64,000 nucleotides of DNA, from the NCBI RefSeq assembly GCF_016595435.1, contig NZ_JAENIJ010000024.1:1-64000 (forward strand), written 5' to 3'. Positions 43,615 to 52,434 of this stretch are shown in pieces. The position numbers and the translations under genes are program-made. Under the pieces are notes generated by a model. It searched no databases, was not told the origin of the DNA, and worked only from the letters and a program-made list of their open reading frames with translations. The DNA comes from Luteolibacter pohnpeiensis (GTDB taxonomy: Bacteria; Verrucomicrobiota; Verrucomicrobiia; Verrucomicrobiales; Akkermansiaceae). Position 1 is the stretch's first letter; every line of letters begins with the position of its first letter.

Positions 43615-44166
43615 ATGAAAAATTGGACACGTCTCCTGCGCTTGGCTGGGGTTTTACTGGTCGGCTATCTCTTTGCTTCTTGTGCTCACACGGTGCCGAT
43701 CGGGAAAGTCGTGGCGGTGCGCGATGGCGACGAAATGCGCAAGGGCCTGCGTGCTGCCGATGAACTCATGGTTTACGAGGGCCTGCCGCATCAGACCAAA
43801 GAAAAGGAATTGATGGAATCGGAGTTGGCAAAATCCAAGACGATCCGGATTCACGGCTATCCATTTTATCTCCCTCCGGTCGCCGCGAAGAAGCAAGCGG
43901 AGTTAAAGAAAATCCTCGGCGATCCACGGACTTACAAAAAATACACCGGCCCGAAAACCTGTGGCGGATTTCACCCTGACTACGCGGTATTCTGGAAAGA
44001 AGGTGAGGTGCCAAAGCATATCCTGATTTGCTTCGGCTGTGGAGAAGCACTTTTTTCAGACGGCGGGAAGCTCATGCCGTTCGATATTCGGCACAGCCAA
44101 TTGTATAAGTTGCGTGACGATATTCTCGCAGTGCAACACCTGAAGCGGCCATTGCCTCAACATTGA
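43615..44166 (+). CDS. Lipoprotein, function unknown
   Basis: The 183-residue protein has a signal peptide with the lipobox LFASC (about residue 22). The mature part contains a CGGFHPDYAV segment and CFGCGEALF, where a CxxC pair could bind metal or form a disulfide. I recognise no named family. It is divergent from the sigma factor gene across about 100 nt, which could make it a target of that sigma factor. Confidence 0.65.
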   Translation: MKNWTRLLRLAGVLLVGYLFASCAHTVPIGKVVAVRDGDEMRKGLRAADELMVYEGLPHQTKEKELMESELAKSKTIRIHGYPFYLPPVAAKKQAELKKILGDPRTYKKYTGPKTCGGFHPDYAVFWKEGEVPKHILICFGCGEALFSDGGKLMPFDIRHSQLYKLRDDILAVQHLKRPLPQH

Positions 44167-44177
44167 GCCAGTCACCT

Positions 44178-44906
44178 TCAATACTTCATCACCCGTGAGA
44201 GAAATCGCTGTGCAAGCGGCGATTCAGGTGAGGAAAAGAACGCTGAGGGAGTTGAGCATTCCTGAATGTTTCCAGCTGCAAGGAAAGCAATGCGATCGGC
44301 CACGGCACGGGCGAATCCCATTTCATGAGTGCTCAGAATGATATTCTGTCCTTCCTCAGCGAGTTCACGAATCAAATCTAACACTTCACCCGTCATTTCC
44401 GGATCGAGTGCCGAAGTCGGCTCATCCAGGAATAAGATTTTCGGTTTCATGCTGACTGCTCGCGCAATGCCGACCCGTTGCTGCTGACCGCCGGAAAGTT
44501 GGGTCGGAAGTTTGTGTGCATGATCTAACAAACCGAATCGCTGCAGCGATTTTTCCGCAATGGCGTTTGATTCAGCGGCTTCCAGTCCGTGCACTTTTTG
44601 CAATGGAAGGGTCAGGTTCTGAAGCGCTGATAGGTGGGGAAACAGGTTGAAGGACTGGAAAAGAAATCCATTTTGCCGGCGATATCGCAGTAGCTCTTCA
44701 CGACTGCTTGGAATGGGCGTTCCATCAATTTGGATCGATCCTGAATCCGGAGTCTCGAGTCCTCCTAGGATGCGGAGCAAGGTGCTTTTCCCTCCGCCTG
44801 ATGGTCCGATCAGGCATAGCACATGAACTTCGGAATCGAGATGGAGTGAATCGAGCGCGACGTGGCGATCGAAGCGTTTGGTCAGCGCGGTGATTTCAAG
44901 TTTCAT
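44178..44906 (-). CDS. Polar amino acid ABC transporter, ATPase
   Basis: The 242-residue ATPase has Walker A GPSGGGKST (about residue 33), the Q-loop, the signature LSGGQQQRVGIARA (about 137) and Walker B ILFLDEPTSALDPE. The GlnQ/HisP-like sequence pairs it with the permease gene, which overlaps its start by 11 nt. It powers uptake of a polar amino acid such as glutamine, glutamate or histidine. Confidence 0.92.
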   Translation of the reverse strand: MKLEITALTKRFDRHVALDSLHLDSEVHVLCLIGPSGGGKSTLLRILGGLETPDSGSIQIDGTPIPSSREELLRYRRQNGFLFQSFNLFPHLSALQNLTLPLQKVHGLEAAESNAIAEKSLQRFGLLDHAHKLPTQLSGGQQQRVGIARAVSMKPKILFLDEPTSALDPEMTGEVLDLIRELAEEGQNIILSTHEMGFARAVADRIAFLAAGNIQECSTPSAFFSSPESPLAQRFLSRVMKY

Positions 44907-45660
44907 CGCGGTAGCTGAGTTCGAGTCGGTGAGAAAGGATTGCCACTGGAGCTGTTAGAATCAGGTAGCCAAGTGCGAGCGGAACGTATGCTTCCAGTCC
45001 GCCGTAGGTTTGAGAGGTATAAACTTTCGCCTGATAGGCGAATTCCTGCACTCCTATGACTGAAAGAAGCGATGAGTCCTTGATCAGGGAAACGAACTGC
45101 CCGGCGGTCGCCGGTAGAACACGACGCATCGCCTGAGGGAAAATGACATAGCGATACGTTTGAGTTCGATTGAACCCAACCGCACGAGCGGCTTCCCATT
45201 GGGTGCGGTGGATGCTTGCGACGCCACCACGAAAGATCTCACCGAGGTAAGCTCCCTCAAAAAGTGATAGAAGAATGATGCCGATGACCAATTTGTCATC
45301 CCATCCCATACTTCCAAGTGAGCGCGACATCAGCGGGGCAAAGATCACGAAGTAACCCACCAAAAGCTGAACCAGCAGCGGCGTATCGCGAACAAACTCA
45401 AGAAACAGTCTGCATGTCCATCTGATTGCAGGCAACGGGCTGCGTTGGCCAAGCATCAGAATCAGTCCCACCAGCAAACTTCCCAATAACGCGCCAAGCG
45501 AGAGAAGCAAAGTGACGATCCAGCCACGAAACAGAATCCCGCGGTATTCCCACGGTTTCGACCAGTCCCAGTTCTGGCCAAGACTTTGAAAAAGCAAGGT
45601 GGCCAGCAGGGAAAATGCACCGAGTATCGCGACGGCTGCGATGAGGTTTCGGCGATTCAT
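44896..45660 (-). CDS. Polar amino acid ABC transporter, permease
   Basis: The 254-residue protein has about five membrane segments and the HisM/GlnP-type coupling loop AYLGEIFRGGVASIHRTQWEAARAVG (about 135-160). It overlaps the ATPase gene. An N-terminal extension of about 50 residues precedes the core (a membrane segment at about 8-26), which is longer than in E. coli GlnP. Confidence 0.9.
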   Translation of the reverse strand: MNRRNLIAAVAILGAFSLLATLLFQSLGQNWDWSKPWEYRGILFRGWIVTLLLSLGALLGSLLVGLILMLGQRSPLPAIRWTCRLFLEFVRDTPLLVQLLVGYFVIFAPLMSRSLGSMGWDDKLVIGIILLSLFEGAYLGEIFRGGVASIHRTQWEAARAVGFNRTQTYRYVIFPQAMRRVLPATAGQFVSLIKDSSLLSVIGVQEFAYQAKVYTSQTYGGLEAYVPLALGYLILTAPVAILSHRLELSYRDET

Positions 45661-45724
45661 GCCGGATCTTTAGACGATCCTGCCGGGTCCGTCCAATCCT
45701 GATGACACAGTGTTGAAAGTTCGC

Positions 45725-46102
45725 TCAGGTGAGAGAATGAAGGCCAATCATATTTCCCTCGCTATCAAACACCAGCGAGATGAATCCGTACGGTCCGATC
45801 GAAAACTTTTCCATGTGAATGCTGCCTCCATTGGCGGCGGCACGGGCGGCTTCGACCGCGCAATCCTGGCAGGTGAAATAAATCAGCACACTGTTTCTCC
45901 CTGACGAAAACCCTTCCATTTTCACCAAGGCACCAGGTGCGCCGGAGGTTTCCTTTTCCATGGGGAAGGCTAACAACTCGATACCAGGTGTATCGAGCTT
46001 CTCAAGTTGGGTGTCGAAGACGGCCTCGTAAAACGCTTTCGCACGGGGCATGTCTTCCACGTAGATTTCGAACCAGCCGACAGGATTGGGTTTCATGATC
46101 AA
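45725..46102 (-). CDS. VOC-family (glyoxalase-like) protein
   Basis: The 125-residue protein has the vicinal-oxygen-chelate fold: GWFEIYVEDMPRAKAFYEAVF at the N-terminus and GFISLVFDSEGNMIGLHS at the C-terminus. It is similar to the YybC/PA4872-like predicted lactoylglutathione-lyase-related proteins, whose substrates are mostly unknown. It is inserted between the genes for the binding protein and the permease of one ABC transporter, with 64 nt and 51 nt gaps. Confidence 0.82.
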   Translation of the reverse strand: MIMKPNPVGWFEIYVEDMPRAKAFYEAVFDTQLEKLDTPGIELLAFPMEKETSGAPGALVKMEGFSSGRNSVLIYFTCQDCAVEAARAAANGGSIHMEKFSIGPYGFISLVFDSEGNMIGLHSLT

Positions 46103-46153
46103 CGAATTCTGAAGACTTTACAGAAAGGATGCAAGGTCGAAGGATCTTGCCGG

Positions 46154-46933
46154 TTATCGCAGCGGGAACTGAAGGTTCAGTGATTCCATTTCTGCTTTTT
46201 CTTGGGCCAAATACTTTTCAACAAGCTTTTCCAATCCGCCATCAGCGCGAAACTTGGTGAGGAACGCATTGGTTTGGGATAAAAGCTCCGGATGGTTTTT
46301 GGCGATCCCCACCGCCCAGCCTTCTTCGGTGAATGGCTGCAGAATGGCACGGGTGGTGTCCGGGTTTTTCTTGTGATAGCGTAGAATACTAAGTTGATCG
46401 TAGATGAAAGCATCCGCACGACCTTGGGCAACTTCCAGCACGCAGGCAGCATCATCGCTGAAAGCTGTCCGTTTGGCATTGGGCAGGTGCTCTGTGGCCC
46501 AGGATTCGCCGGTGGTCGATGATTTCACGGCGATCCGACGTCCTGGCGCTTTCAGATCCTCTACCGATTGAATATTTGAATCTTTAGCGACCAGAAGTGC
46601 CAGGCAGGTGAAGGCGTATGGCTCGGAAAAATCGATCGACTGACGGCGGGAGTCGGTCGCGGTCATCGATGAAATCACCATGTCGATGGTTCCTGTTTTC
46701 AGGGCTGGGATTAGTCCCTGGAATTCCATTGGAACAATCTTCAAAGGTCGGCCAAGATCCGCAGCAAGGGCTTTGGCAATATCGACTGAAACTCCTGCGG
46801 GGTTGCCAGCCGAATCCTGAGTCTCGAACGGAGGATAGGTCAGCTCCATGCCAACACGCAGTGTATTGTCAGCTTCACGTTTGCATCCGAGGAGGAGGAA
46901 CGGCAGCACAAGGAGGGCAAAAATCAGGCGCAT
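46154..46933 (-). CDS. Polar amino acid ABC transporter, binding protein
   Basis: The 259-residue protein has a lipoprotein signal peptide (LLGC, Cys17) and a bacterial type-3 solute-binding domain with VGMELTYPPFETQD...AGVSVDIAKALA (about 28-50) and MVISSMTATDSRRQSIDFSEPY (about 85-105). It captures a polar amino acid in the periplasm. It is the first gene of the transporter unit. Confidence 0.92.
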   Translation of the reverse strand: MRLIFALLVLPFLLLGCKREADNTLRVGMELTYPPFETQDSAGNPAGVSVDIAKALAADLGRPLKIVPMEFQGLIPALKTGTIDMVISSMTATDSRRQSIDFSEPYAFTCLALLVAKDSNIQSVEDLKAPGRRIAVKSSTTGESWATEHLPNAKRTAFSDDAACVLEVAQGRADAFIYDQLSILRYHKKNPDTTRAILQPFTEEGWAVGIAKNHPELLSQTNAFLTKFRADGGLEKLVEKYLAQEKAEMESLNLQFPLR

Positions 46934-47004
46934 GGCTGACCATGGCCTGATTCCAGGATTTTTCCAACGACGAACGATTCTGATTTTGCCCGGTGCCGAG
47001 CTGG

Positions 47005-49692
47005 TTATTTCCGGTCTTTCGCACGCTGGAAGCGCGATCGCCGTTCGGAATCGGGTGGTGATTCGGAAGTCGTCACGTCATCCTTCGGTTTTTGCACGGG
47101 AGCAGCGAACTTCGGCTTGGCGGGTTTCGGGGCTTTCGCTGGTTTTGGCGTTTTAACTTTCGGGACCCGTTTCGGGAGAGCGAACTCGGGGAGGTGCCAG
47201 CCAGTGCGAGTGACCAGTGCTTCTCCTACCAGCAGCAGCAACAAAGCAATGCTGAAAGGAAGCCGCAGATTGGTTTCGGCGATGAATGGGGGGCGTTCCC
47301 AGGCTTTTGAGAGATCTAACAATTCCCGGCCACCAGTTTGCCTGGAAGTCGTTCGCAGCTCTCCGAGCCGATCTTTGTCAAACGCCCACTCGACGGATGA
47401 ACCGACGCTTAGGGGGCCAAACGGGATTGCATACTCTCCGATTTGGACCGCGCCCCGCACGACGCTTCCTTCATCGAGATCCCGGGAGAGGGAAAAGTGC
47501 CCGGGAGAAATTCGCCGCCATGGAAGGTCGAACGGAGTATTTCCGGTATCATCCTGCAAACGCACTTTGGGTGGAGCGATGGCGAGCTTCTGCGTCCATT
47601 CGTCGGTGTCGTATAGCAAATCCAGGGTGAGCCTCGTTCCGTCCAATTGCTGGCGAAGTGCCACGCCGGGGGGAATTTCCTGACCCATCAAGAACCGGGC
47701 CATGGTTTGGAGGAAATCGCCATATCCGGGCCATTCTCTAACCGTTTGGGAAAAATCCCCACCCAGAGGAAATGAAACCGCTGCGGTTCTACCGAGACCG
47801 CGGCGAGCATGGGCGACCAATGGTGCATTGTATTCGTCCTTGGAGACCAAAGACACCGTGGCATCCGGACGGGCGTAGGAAAGGTTGTATCCATCGACTT
47901 GTGGCGACCATTGAAATGGCTTGGGCGAGATTTCTGCCCAGCGACCGGTGGCCTGGGTGCCGACCGGGCTGTCCAAAAAGGCGGAACGGGCGATGGTGAC
48001 CGTTTCCTGCGAGAAGATTGTGGGAATATCCATCGGTCGATCGGAAAAGTAGATCCGACCGCCGCCGAGTTTCGCAATGTCTTCGAGAAAAGCCGAATCC
48101 TGGTCAGTTGGAGTTCCAAGTCCGATGACGGAAACCGTGCCGCCATCTTTGACAATTTCTGCGATGAGTTCCTTGTAACTGCCCGGTTCCTCTGAGTCAT
48201 TCGCATCGGAGAACAAAATGATGTGACGAGTTCCGGAATCGGATTTTCGCAATTCCTCCCATGCGGCTTTGAGACCGGTGTAAACGAAGATCCCACCTCC
48301 CGCAGAGCGAACCTTGCGAACCCGGGCTCCAATAGAATCCTGCTTGTTTCCAATCGTTGTGAGCCGGACCACTGCAGTTGGTTCTGAATCGACCGCGAAG
48401 ACGGTTACCTGGTCCATCGGGCCTAACAGTTCAATGGCATTGGCCGCGCCGGCGTTCGCAAGATCCATTTTGGTATTTCTGGAATCCACATTCACGGCCA
48501 TCGAACCGGACCGATCCATGACAATCGCAAGAGCAACTGAAAGTTTGCGATGTTCATTTTTCAACTCCATCGAGACTGGCAACAGTTCGTCGATAGGAGA
48601 ATGGAAGTAGCCCCCTGAGCCGAACGAATGTTTGCCTCCTGCCATGAGCAAGCCACCGCCTTGTTCACGCACAAAGAAATTGAGTGATTTCATGAAATCT
48701 GCAGGAATTTCATTGGCCAGAACGTTGTTGAGGATCACTGCCCGCATGCCAGTGAGCATCCCGGGTTTCAGTTTTGTTAGATCGCTAACAGTTAGAACGG
48801 AGAAGTCCAAAGCAGAGAGTGCCTTGGCGATGGGATCATCCTGATAGCGGGTGACTAACAGGAGTCTTGGGCCGCCGGTGATTTCGATATAGCGGCTGGC
48901 TTTGTTATTCCCTGAATACTTGTCACCTTCCGGCATGATCTCTGCCTGATATTCGTAGGCACCCGAGCTGGAGATGCGATCGGTGAACTCGACCGTAGCG
49001 GAGCCATTTTTCAGGCTGACGGTTCCATCACTCAGCACCTGGCCGTTTCGACTTAGCGTAAGCGGAAAGGTTGCGTCATTTTTGCCGCGCACGGTGATCG
49101 AGATCAAAAACGGCTCGCCGACCTGAACACGTTCCGGCAAATTCAGACGTGCCAGCCGGTAGTCATTTTCCACCTCTTCACGAATCAATCGGTAGTCGAG
49201 AGGAATCCCGCGCTTTTTCAGCAGCAAGGCCGCCTCGGTAATCGGTTCCGTGGAATAACCATCGGTGAAAAGCAAGACGCGCGATGGTTTGTTTTCATCA
49301 GCCTGCGCTGCAATCGATGAGAGAGCGAGGCCGGTGCGTGTCAATTTTCGCGAGCCGGTGAATGATGAACCGTCCGCTCCGGCTTCAACCACTTCAGCCC
49401 CGTAATTGATGAAATGCAGATTGTCCCGGCGGCTCGGCTTGGAACTTTCCAGCAGTCGCTGCCATTCGGGCAACCCTTTGTCGATGAGGTCTTCTGTCGA
49501 GTCGGATCGGTCGAGCAGGACATATAAATCGAGCGAGTTTTGCTGCTTGTTGATGACCGGATCCGCCAAGGCAATGACCGCCACCAGCAGAATCAGGGCA
49601 CGCAGGGGTGAGTAGAGTCGCAGCCCGCGCCAAAACCACCCCAGCAAGGCCAGGGCAGGGATCAGTAGCAGAAATTCGGGTGATTTGAACAT
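47005..49692 (-). CDS. Large membrane protein with two VWA domains
   Basis: The 895-residue protein has N-terminal membrane segments (about 8-20 and 33-47), a first VWA domain with DRSDS (about 61-65), a glutamine-amidotransferase-like stretch (about 345-390, with GGGLLMAGGKHSFGSGGYF), a second VWA with DRSGSM (about 410-415) and a C-terminal membrane segment (about 810-825). It ends in a Lys/Pro/Ala-rich tail of about 60 residues (KVKTPKPAKAPKPAKPKF and following). The family occurs downstream of MoxR/DUF58 operons; the MIDAS motifs suggest metal-dependent protein binding in the envelope. Confidence 0.85.
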   Translation of the reverse strand: MFKSPEFLLLIPALALLGWFWRGLRLYSPLRALILLVAVIALADPVINKQQNSLDLYVLLDRSDSTEDLIDKGLPEWQRLLESSKPSRRDNLHFINYGAEVVEAGADGSSFTGSRKLTRTGLALSSIAAQADENKPSRVLLFTDGYSTEPITEAALLLKKRGIPLDYRLIREEVENDYRLARLNLPERVQVGEPFLISITVRGKNDATFPLTLSRNGQVLSDGTVSLKNGSATVEFTDRISSSGAYEYQAEIMPEGDKYSGNNKASRYIEITGGPRLLLVTRYQDDPIAKALSALDFSVLTVSDLTKLKPGMLTGMRAVILNNVLANEIPADFMKSLNFFVREQGGGLLMAGGKHSFGSGGYFHSPIDELLPVSMELKNEHRKLSVALAIVMDRSGSMAVNVDSRNTKMDLANAGAANAIELLGPMDQVTVFAVDSEPTAVVRLTTIGNKQDSIGARVRKVRSAGGGIFVYTGLKAAWEELRKSDSGTRHIILFSDANDSEEPGSYKELIAEIVKDGGTVSVIGLGTPTDQDSAFLEDIAKLGGGRIYFSDRPMDIPTIFSQETVTIARSAFLDSPVGTQATGRWAEISPKPFQWSPQVDGYNLSYARPDATVSLVSKDEYNAPLVAHARRGLGRTAAVSFPLGGDFSQTVREWPGYGDFLQTMARFLMGQEIPPGVALRQQLDGTRLTLDLLYDTDEWTQKLAIAPPKVRLQDDTGNTPFDLPWRRISPGHFSLSRDLDEGSVVRGAVQIGEYAIPFGPLSVGSSVEWAFDKDRLGELRTTSRQTGGRELLDLSKAWERPPFIAETNLRLPFSIALLLLLVGEALVTRTGWHLPEFALPKRVPKVKTPKPAKAPKPAKPKFAAPVQKPKDDVTTSESPPDSERRSRFQRAKDRK

Positions 49693-49711
49693 GGAGCAAA
49701 AGTGGATGATT

Positions 49712-51517
49712 TCACCGTCCGCCGACAGGACTTGCTACGGTAGGTTCCGTAGATTTCGTTTGAACAAATTTCCAGGCTACAAGCACGGCTGCGATGAGGA
49801 GAATGAACCAGACTCGCCAGTATGGATCCTCCTTGGTGTGCCTATCAATCGCCGCCTGGTTAGATTCGGTTAGAGTATCGGTAGCGGAGCAAGCGGTGAA
49901 GTCAGCTTCGCGGGTATCGGCGAAGTGCAATGAAGCGGAGAGCAGGGTTTCATCGGCCTGGGATAGGGTCAGAAAACCTGGAGCGGGTGGGGTGGTGAAC
50001 GATGCTGGCAGCGTTTCCGAAGATGTTTTTGAAAGCACCTTCCCATCAGGTGAAGTTTGGGTGATGGTGGCCAGTTGCTTCGGATCAAGGGTGAGTTTTA
50101 CCGGTTGGTTGGTTTCCAGATTGAGAGATGCCGGTGCGACCTTGGCGTCGCGCACCGCACCTGCAAAACGATGCAGGAGGACGATGAAGGCTGGTTGCCG
50201 CTCGACGTTCGAAAGCCGGAGATCAAAGTTGAAGAACAATTGGCTGGCTGCTGGTCGGCTCTCCGTGGCGGGAAGATGACGGAGGAAAATCAGTGGCCGT
50301 TTTTCCTGCCACAGCAAAACCTGATCGGTGGGTTGACGATCTAACTGAATCGTCTCGCGGACCAGCAGGGATTGCCAGTTCAAGCCGTCCATGAGAGGTG
50401 AGGCTTCCGCAAGGATTCCTCCACGCAGATAGGTGCCGGTGGCAGTGCTGTCCTCGACAAATACAATCGCATTTCCCACAGGCAAAGTGGGATCGAGTGG
50501 ATCATAGGTTGCCAGCATGATGTCGGCTGAGGTCGCATCATTGCTGGAGGAGGTGGCTTCCAACGAGTTCACCAATTTCTCACCGAGGTCCGCAAAAGCA
50601 GGTGATGTCGCAGCGAAAAGGGTGAGTGGTTTTGGCGCGGGTTTTACGATTGGCAAACAATCATCCAGCGGGAAATCGTCAGGCGATAGCTCAAGCCGGA
50701 CTTCTTTTGCATCGGTTGGAAAGGCTGCCTGAATCGTGGTAATTCCGCCGGGAGCTAACTTCAGTGAAGCAGGCTCGGTGGACCCATCGGCTGTGACGAT
50801 TTTCCATGTCCGGGTTGCCGGAGATTTGCCATAGTTTTTGACCACTGCCCGCCACACAAGGGCACCTTGTTCGTTGGCAAAAGTGATGCCTGTGAAACCG
50901 ACATTTTCCACTGGCCTGCCGACTGAAAGCAGCCGGGCTTCGAATGGCAGCTCCTCGGCAGGGGTGTCGGTCAAATAAATGACACTACCTTCACTGGAGA
51001 CGAGTGATCGCGCCAGGCGGATCGACCGTGTGGGGTCGATCATTCCTTCTTTGGGTGACCACTTCTTGAGCGCTTTCGCCATGTCATCCAGTGAGGTGCC
51101 GGTGTAAATTCTCGGTCGATCCGGCGCGGATTCCAGAACGGTGATTTCCATTGCGGATGCCAATCCTTGGATTGCAGGCAGCTCATCGGTTAATCGTTTG
51201 ATCCCATCATCGCGAAAGACTGACATGGACGCGGATGAATCGACGACGATTGCTACTCTTTGGACCGAGTTTTCTTTCTTATAGCGTGGCTCAACCAGCA
51301 GCCATGTGAGCAGCAAGACGCCTAACAACTGCATCCAAAGTGGAACGGACGGGATCAACCGATCAAAGCGTCTGCCGCTGATAGCATCCCGCTGGGTGCG
51401 CTCTAACAAAAATAAGGTGGATACGGGTAGCTCGATGGATTTGCGCTGGAGAAAATGAATCGCCAGTACTGCTGGGATTCCGAGCAACGCAAGTAGACCG
51501 AGAGGATTGGTGAGCAT
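49712..51517 (-). CDS. BatA/VWA-type membrane protein
   Basis: The 601-residue protein has the BatA-type N-terminus LLALLGIPAVLAIHFLQ (about 7-23), a second membrane segment (about 60-78), a VWA domain with the MIDAS motif DSSASM (about 92-97) and a C-terminal membrane segment (about 567-585). The mostly exported middle part is beta-rich. It lies 21 nt downstream of the DUF58 gene and 20 nt upstream of the larger VWA gene. Confidence 0.85.
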   Translation of the reverse strand: MLTNPLGLLALLGIPAVLAIHFLQRKSIELPVSTLFLLERTQRDAISGRRFDRLIPSVPLWMQLLGVLLLTWLLVEPRYKKENSVQRVAIVVDSSASMSVFRDDGIKRLTDELPAIQGLASAMEITVLESAPDRPRIYTGTSLDDMAKALKKWSPKEGMIDPTRSIRLARSLVSSEGSVIYLTDTPAEELPFEARLLSVGRPVENVGFTGITFANEQGALVWRAVVKNYGKSPATRTWKIVTADGSTEPASLKLAPGGITTIQAAFPTDAKEVRLELSPDDFPLDDCLPIVKPAPKPLTLFAATSPAFADLGEKLVNSLEATSSSNDATSADIMLATYDPLDPTLPVGNAIVFVEDSTATGTYLRGGILAEASPLMDGLNWQSLLVRETIQLDRQPTDQVLLWQEKRPLIFLRHLPATESRPAASQLFFNFDLRLSNVERQPAFIVLLHRFAGAVRDAKVAPASLNLETNQPVKLTLDPKQLATITQTSPDGKVLSKTSSETLPASFTTPPAPGFLTLSQADETLLSASLHFADTREADFTACSATDTLTESNQAAIDRHTKEDPYWRVWFILLIAAVLVAWKFVQTKSTEPTVASPVGGR

Positions 51518-51537
51518 GGTGGATCGTGAGTCTGCGA

Positions 51538-52434
51538 TCAGACGGACTCCAGGGCGTTGATGGGGAGGGCTGCCTGATACAGTGCGGTGATCAGGTCGAG
51601 TTCACACGGAATTCGTGCGAAGGGTGTTTGATGGCGATTGGACTGTTGTTTCCAGATGGCGAAGTGATTGCTGTAGGATTCTCGATAGCGCTTGAGAATG
51701 GCGGGTTCGATCCGGTGCGGATGTCGACCCTGGCTTTCCGCATCAATGAATTCGTAATTCCCCGACCAGTCGGGTGTGGCTTCGGATTGAAGAAATGGCG
51801 CGAATATCATCAGCGAGCCTTGGCGCTGCCCGAGATGCCGCAGGATGGGTTCGGGATCAGCCGGGAAGAGGAGATCTGATAGAAAAACGCGGATGGCATT
51901 CGCACGAAGCGGCAGGCGCTGCATCTCAGGGGCCGCGGGATTGCTGTGATCGCCTTGGGTGGGCGTCAGGGCGCGGATTTTATCGAGCCAAGAGTGATTT
52001 CGAAGGGTTGCGGGATCAAGTGTTAGGCTCGCATCCCCGCGAACTGCGTGAATGTGAATCGAGGCCCCAGCTGATAAACTGGATTCGGCGAAGAAATATA
52101 ACAACTCAGCGGTGCGATTCAGTTTTTCTGGAGTGAAAAACATCGACTCCGAAGCATCCAAAATCAAGTCGACGACCGGGCGAACCTCTTCCCGGAAGAG
52201 TTTCATGGTGTAGCTGCCAGTGCGGGCGTATGCCTGCCAGTTGATGTGGCGCGGATCATCGCCCGGTGAGTAAGCCCGGTGATCCTGGAAGTCCATTGAG
52301 GATCCGGTTCCACCGCCGGCAAACTCACCCGCTTGTCCACGCCAAACGCGTGAGCGGAGTGGCAATCGGACTCGACCGGATGCGGCGAGGGCGCGGGAGT
52401 GGGCAGCTGACAAGGACATGGAAGGCTCCATCAA
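51538..52434 (-). CDS. DUF58 protein
   Basis: The 298-residue protein has the DUF58 signature YSPGDDPRHINWQAYARTG (about residues 54-72) and a VWA-like fold with DASESM (about 92-97). DUF58 proteins are regular partners of MoxR AAA ATPases. Its start overlaps the stop of the ABC permease gene by 4 nt. Confidence 0.88.
   Translation of the reverse strand: MMEPSMSLSAAHSRALAASGRVRLPLRSRVWRGQAGEFAGGGTGSSMDFQDHRAYSPGDDPRHINWQAYARTGSYTMKLFREEVRPVVDLILDASESMFFTPEKLNRTAELLYFFAESSLSAGASIHIHAVRGDASLTLDPATLRNHSWLDKIRALTPTQGDHSNPAAPEMQRLPLRANAIRVFLSDLLFPADPEPILRHLGQRQGSLMIFAPFLQSEATPDWSGNYEFIDAESQGRHPHRIEPAILKRYRESYSNHFAIWKQQSNRHQTPFARIPCELDLITALYQAALPINALESV

Noticed and set aside
6187-51409. TTGTTAGA copies as scattered attC sites
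   Set aside because: The box resembles integron core sites (TCTAACAA), but the copies lie inside conserved genes without inverted-repeat arms.
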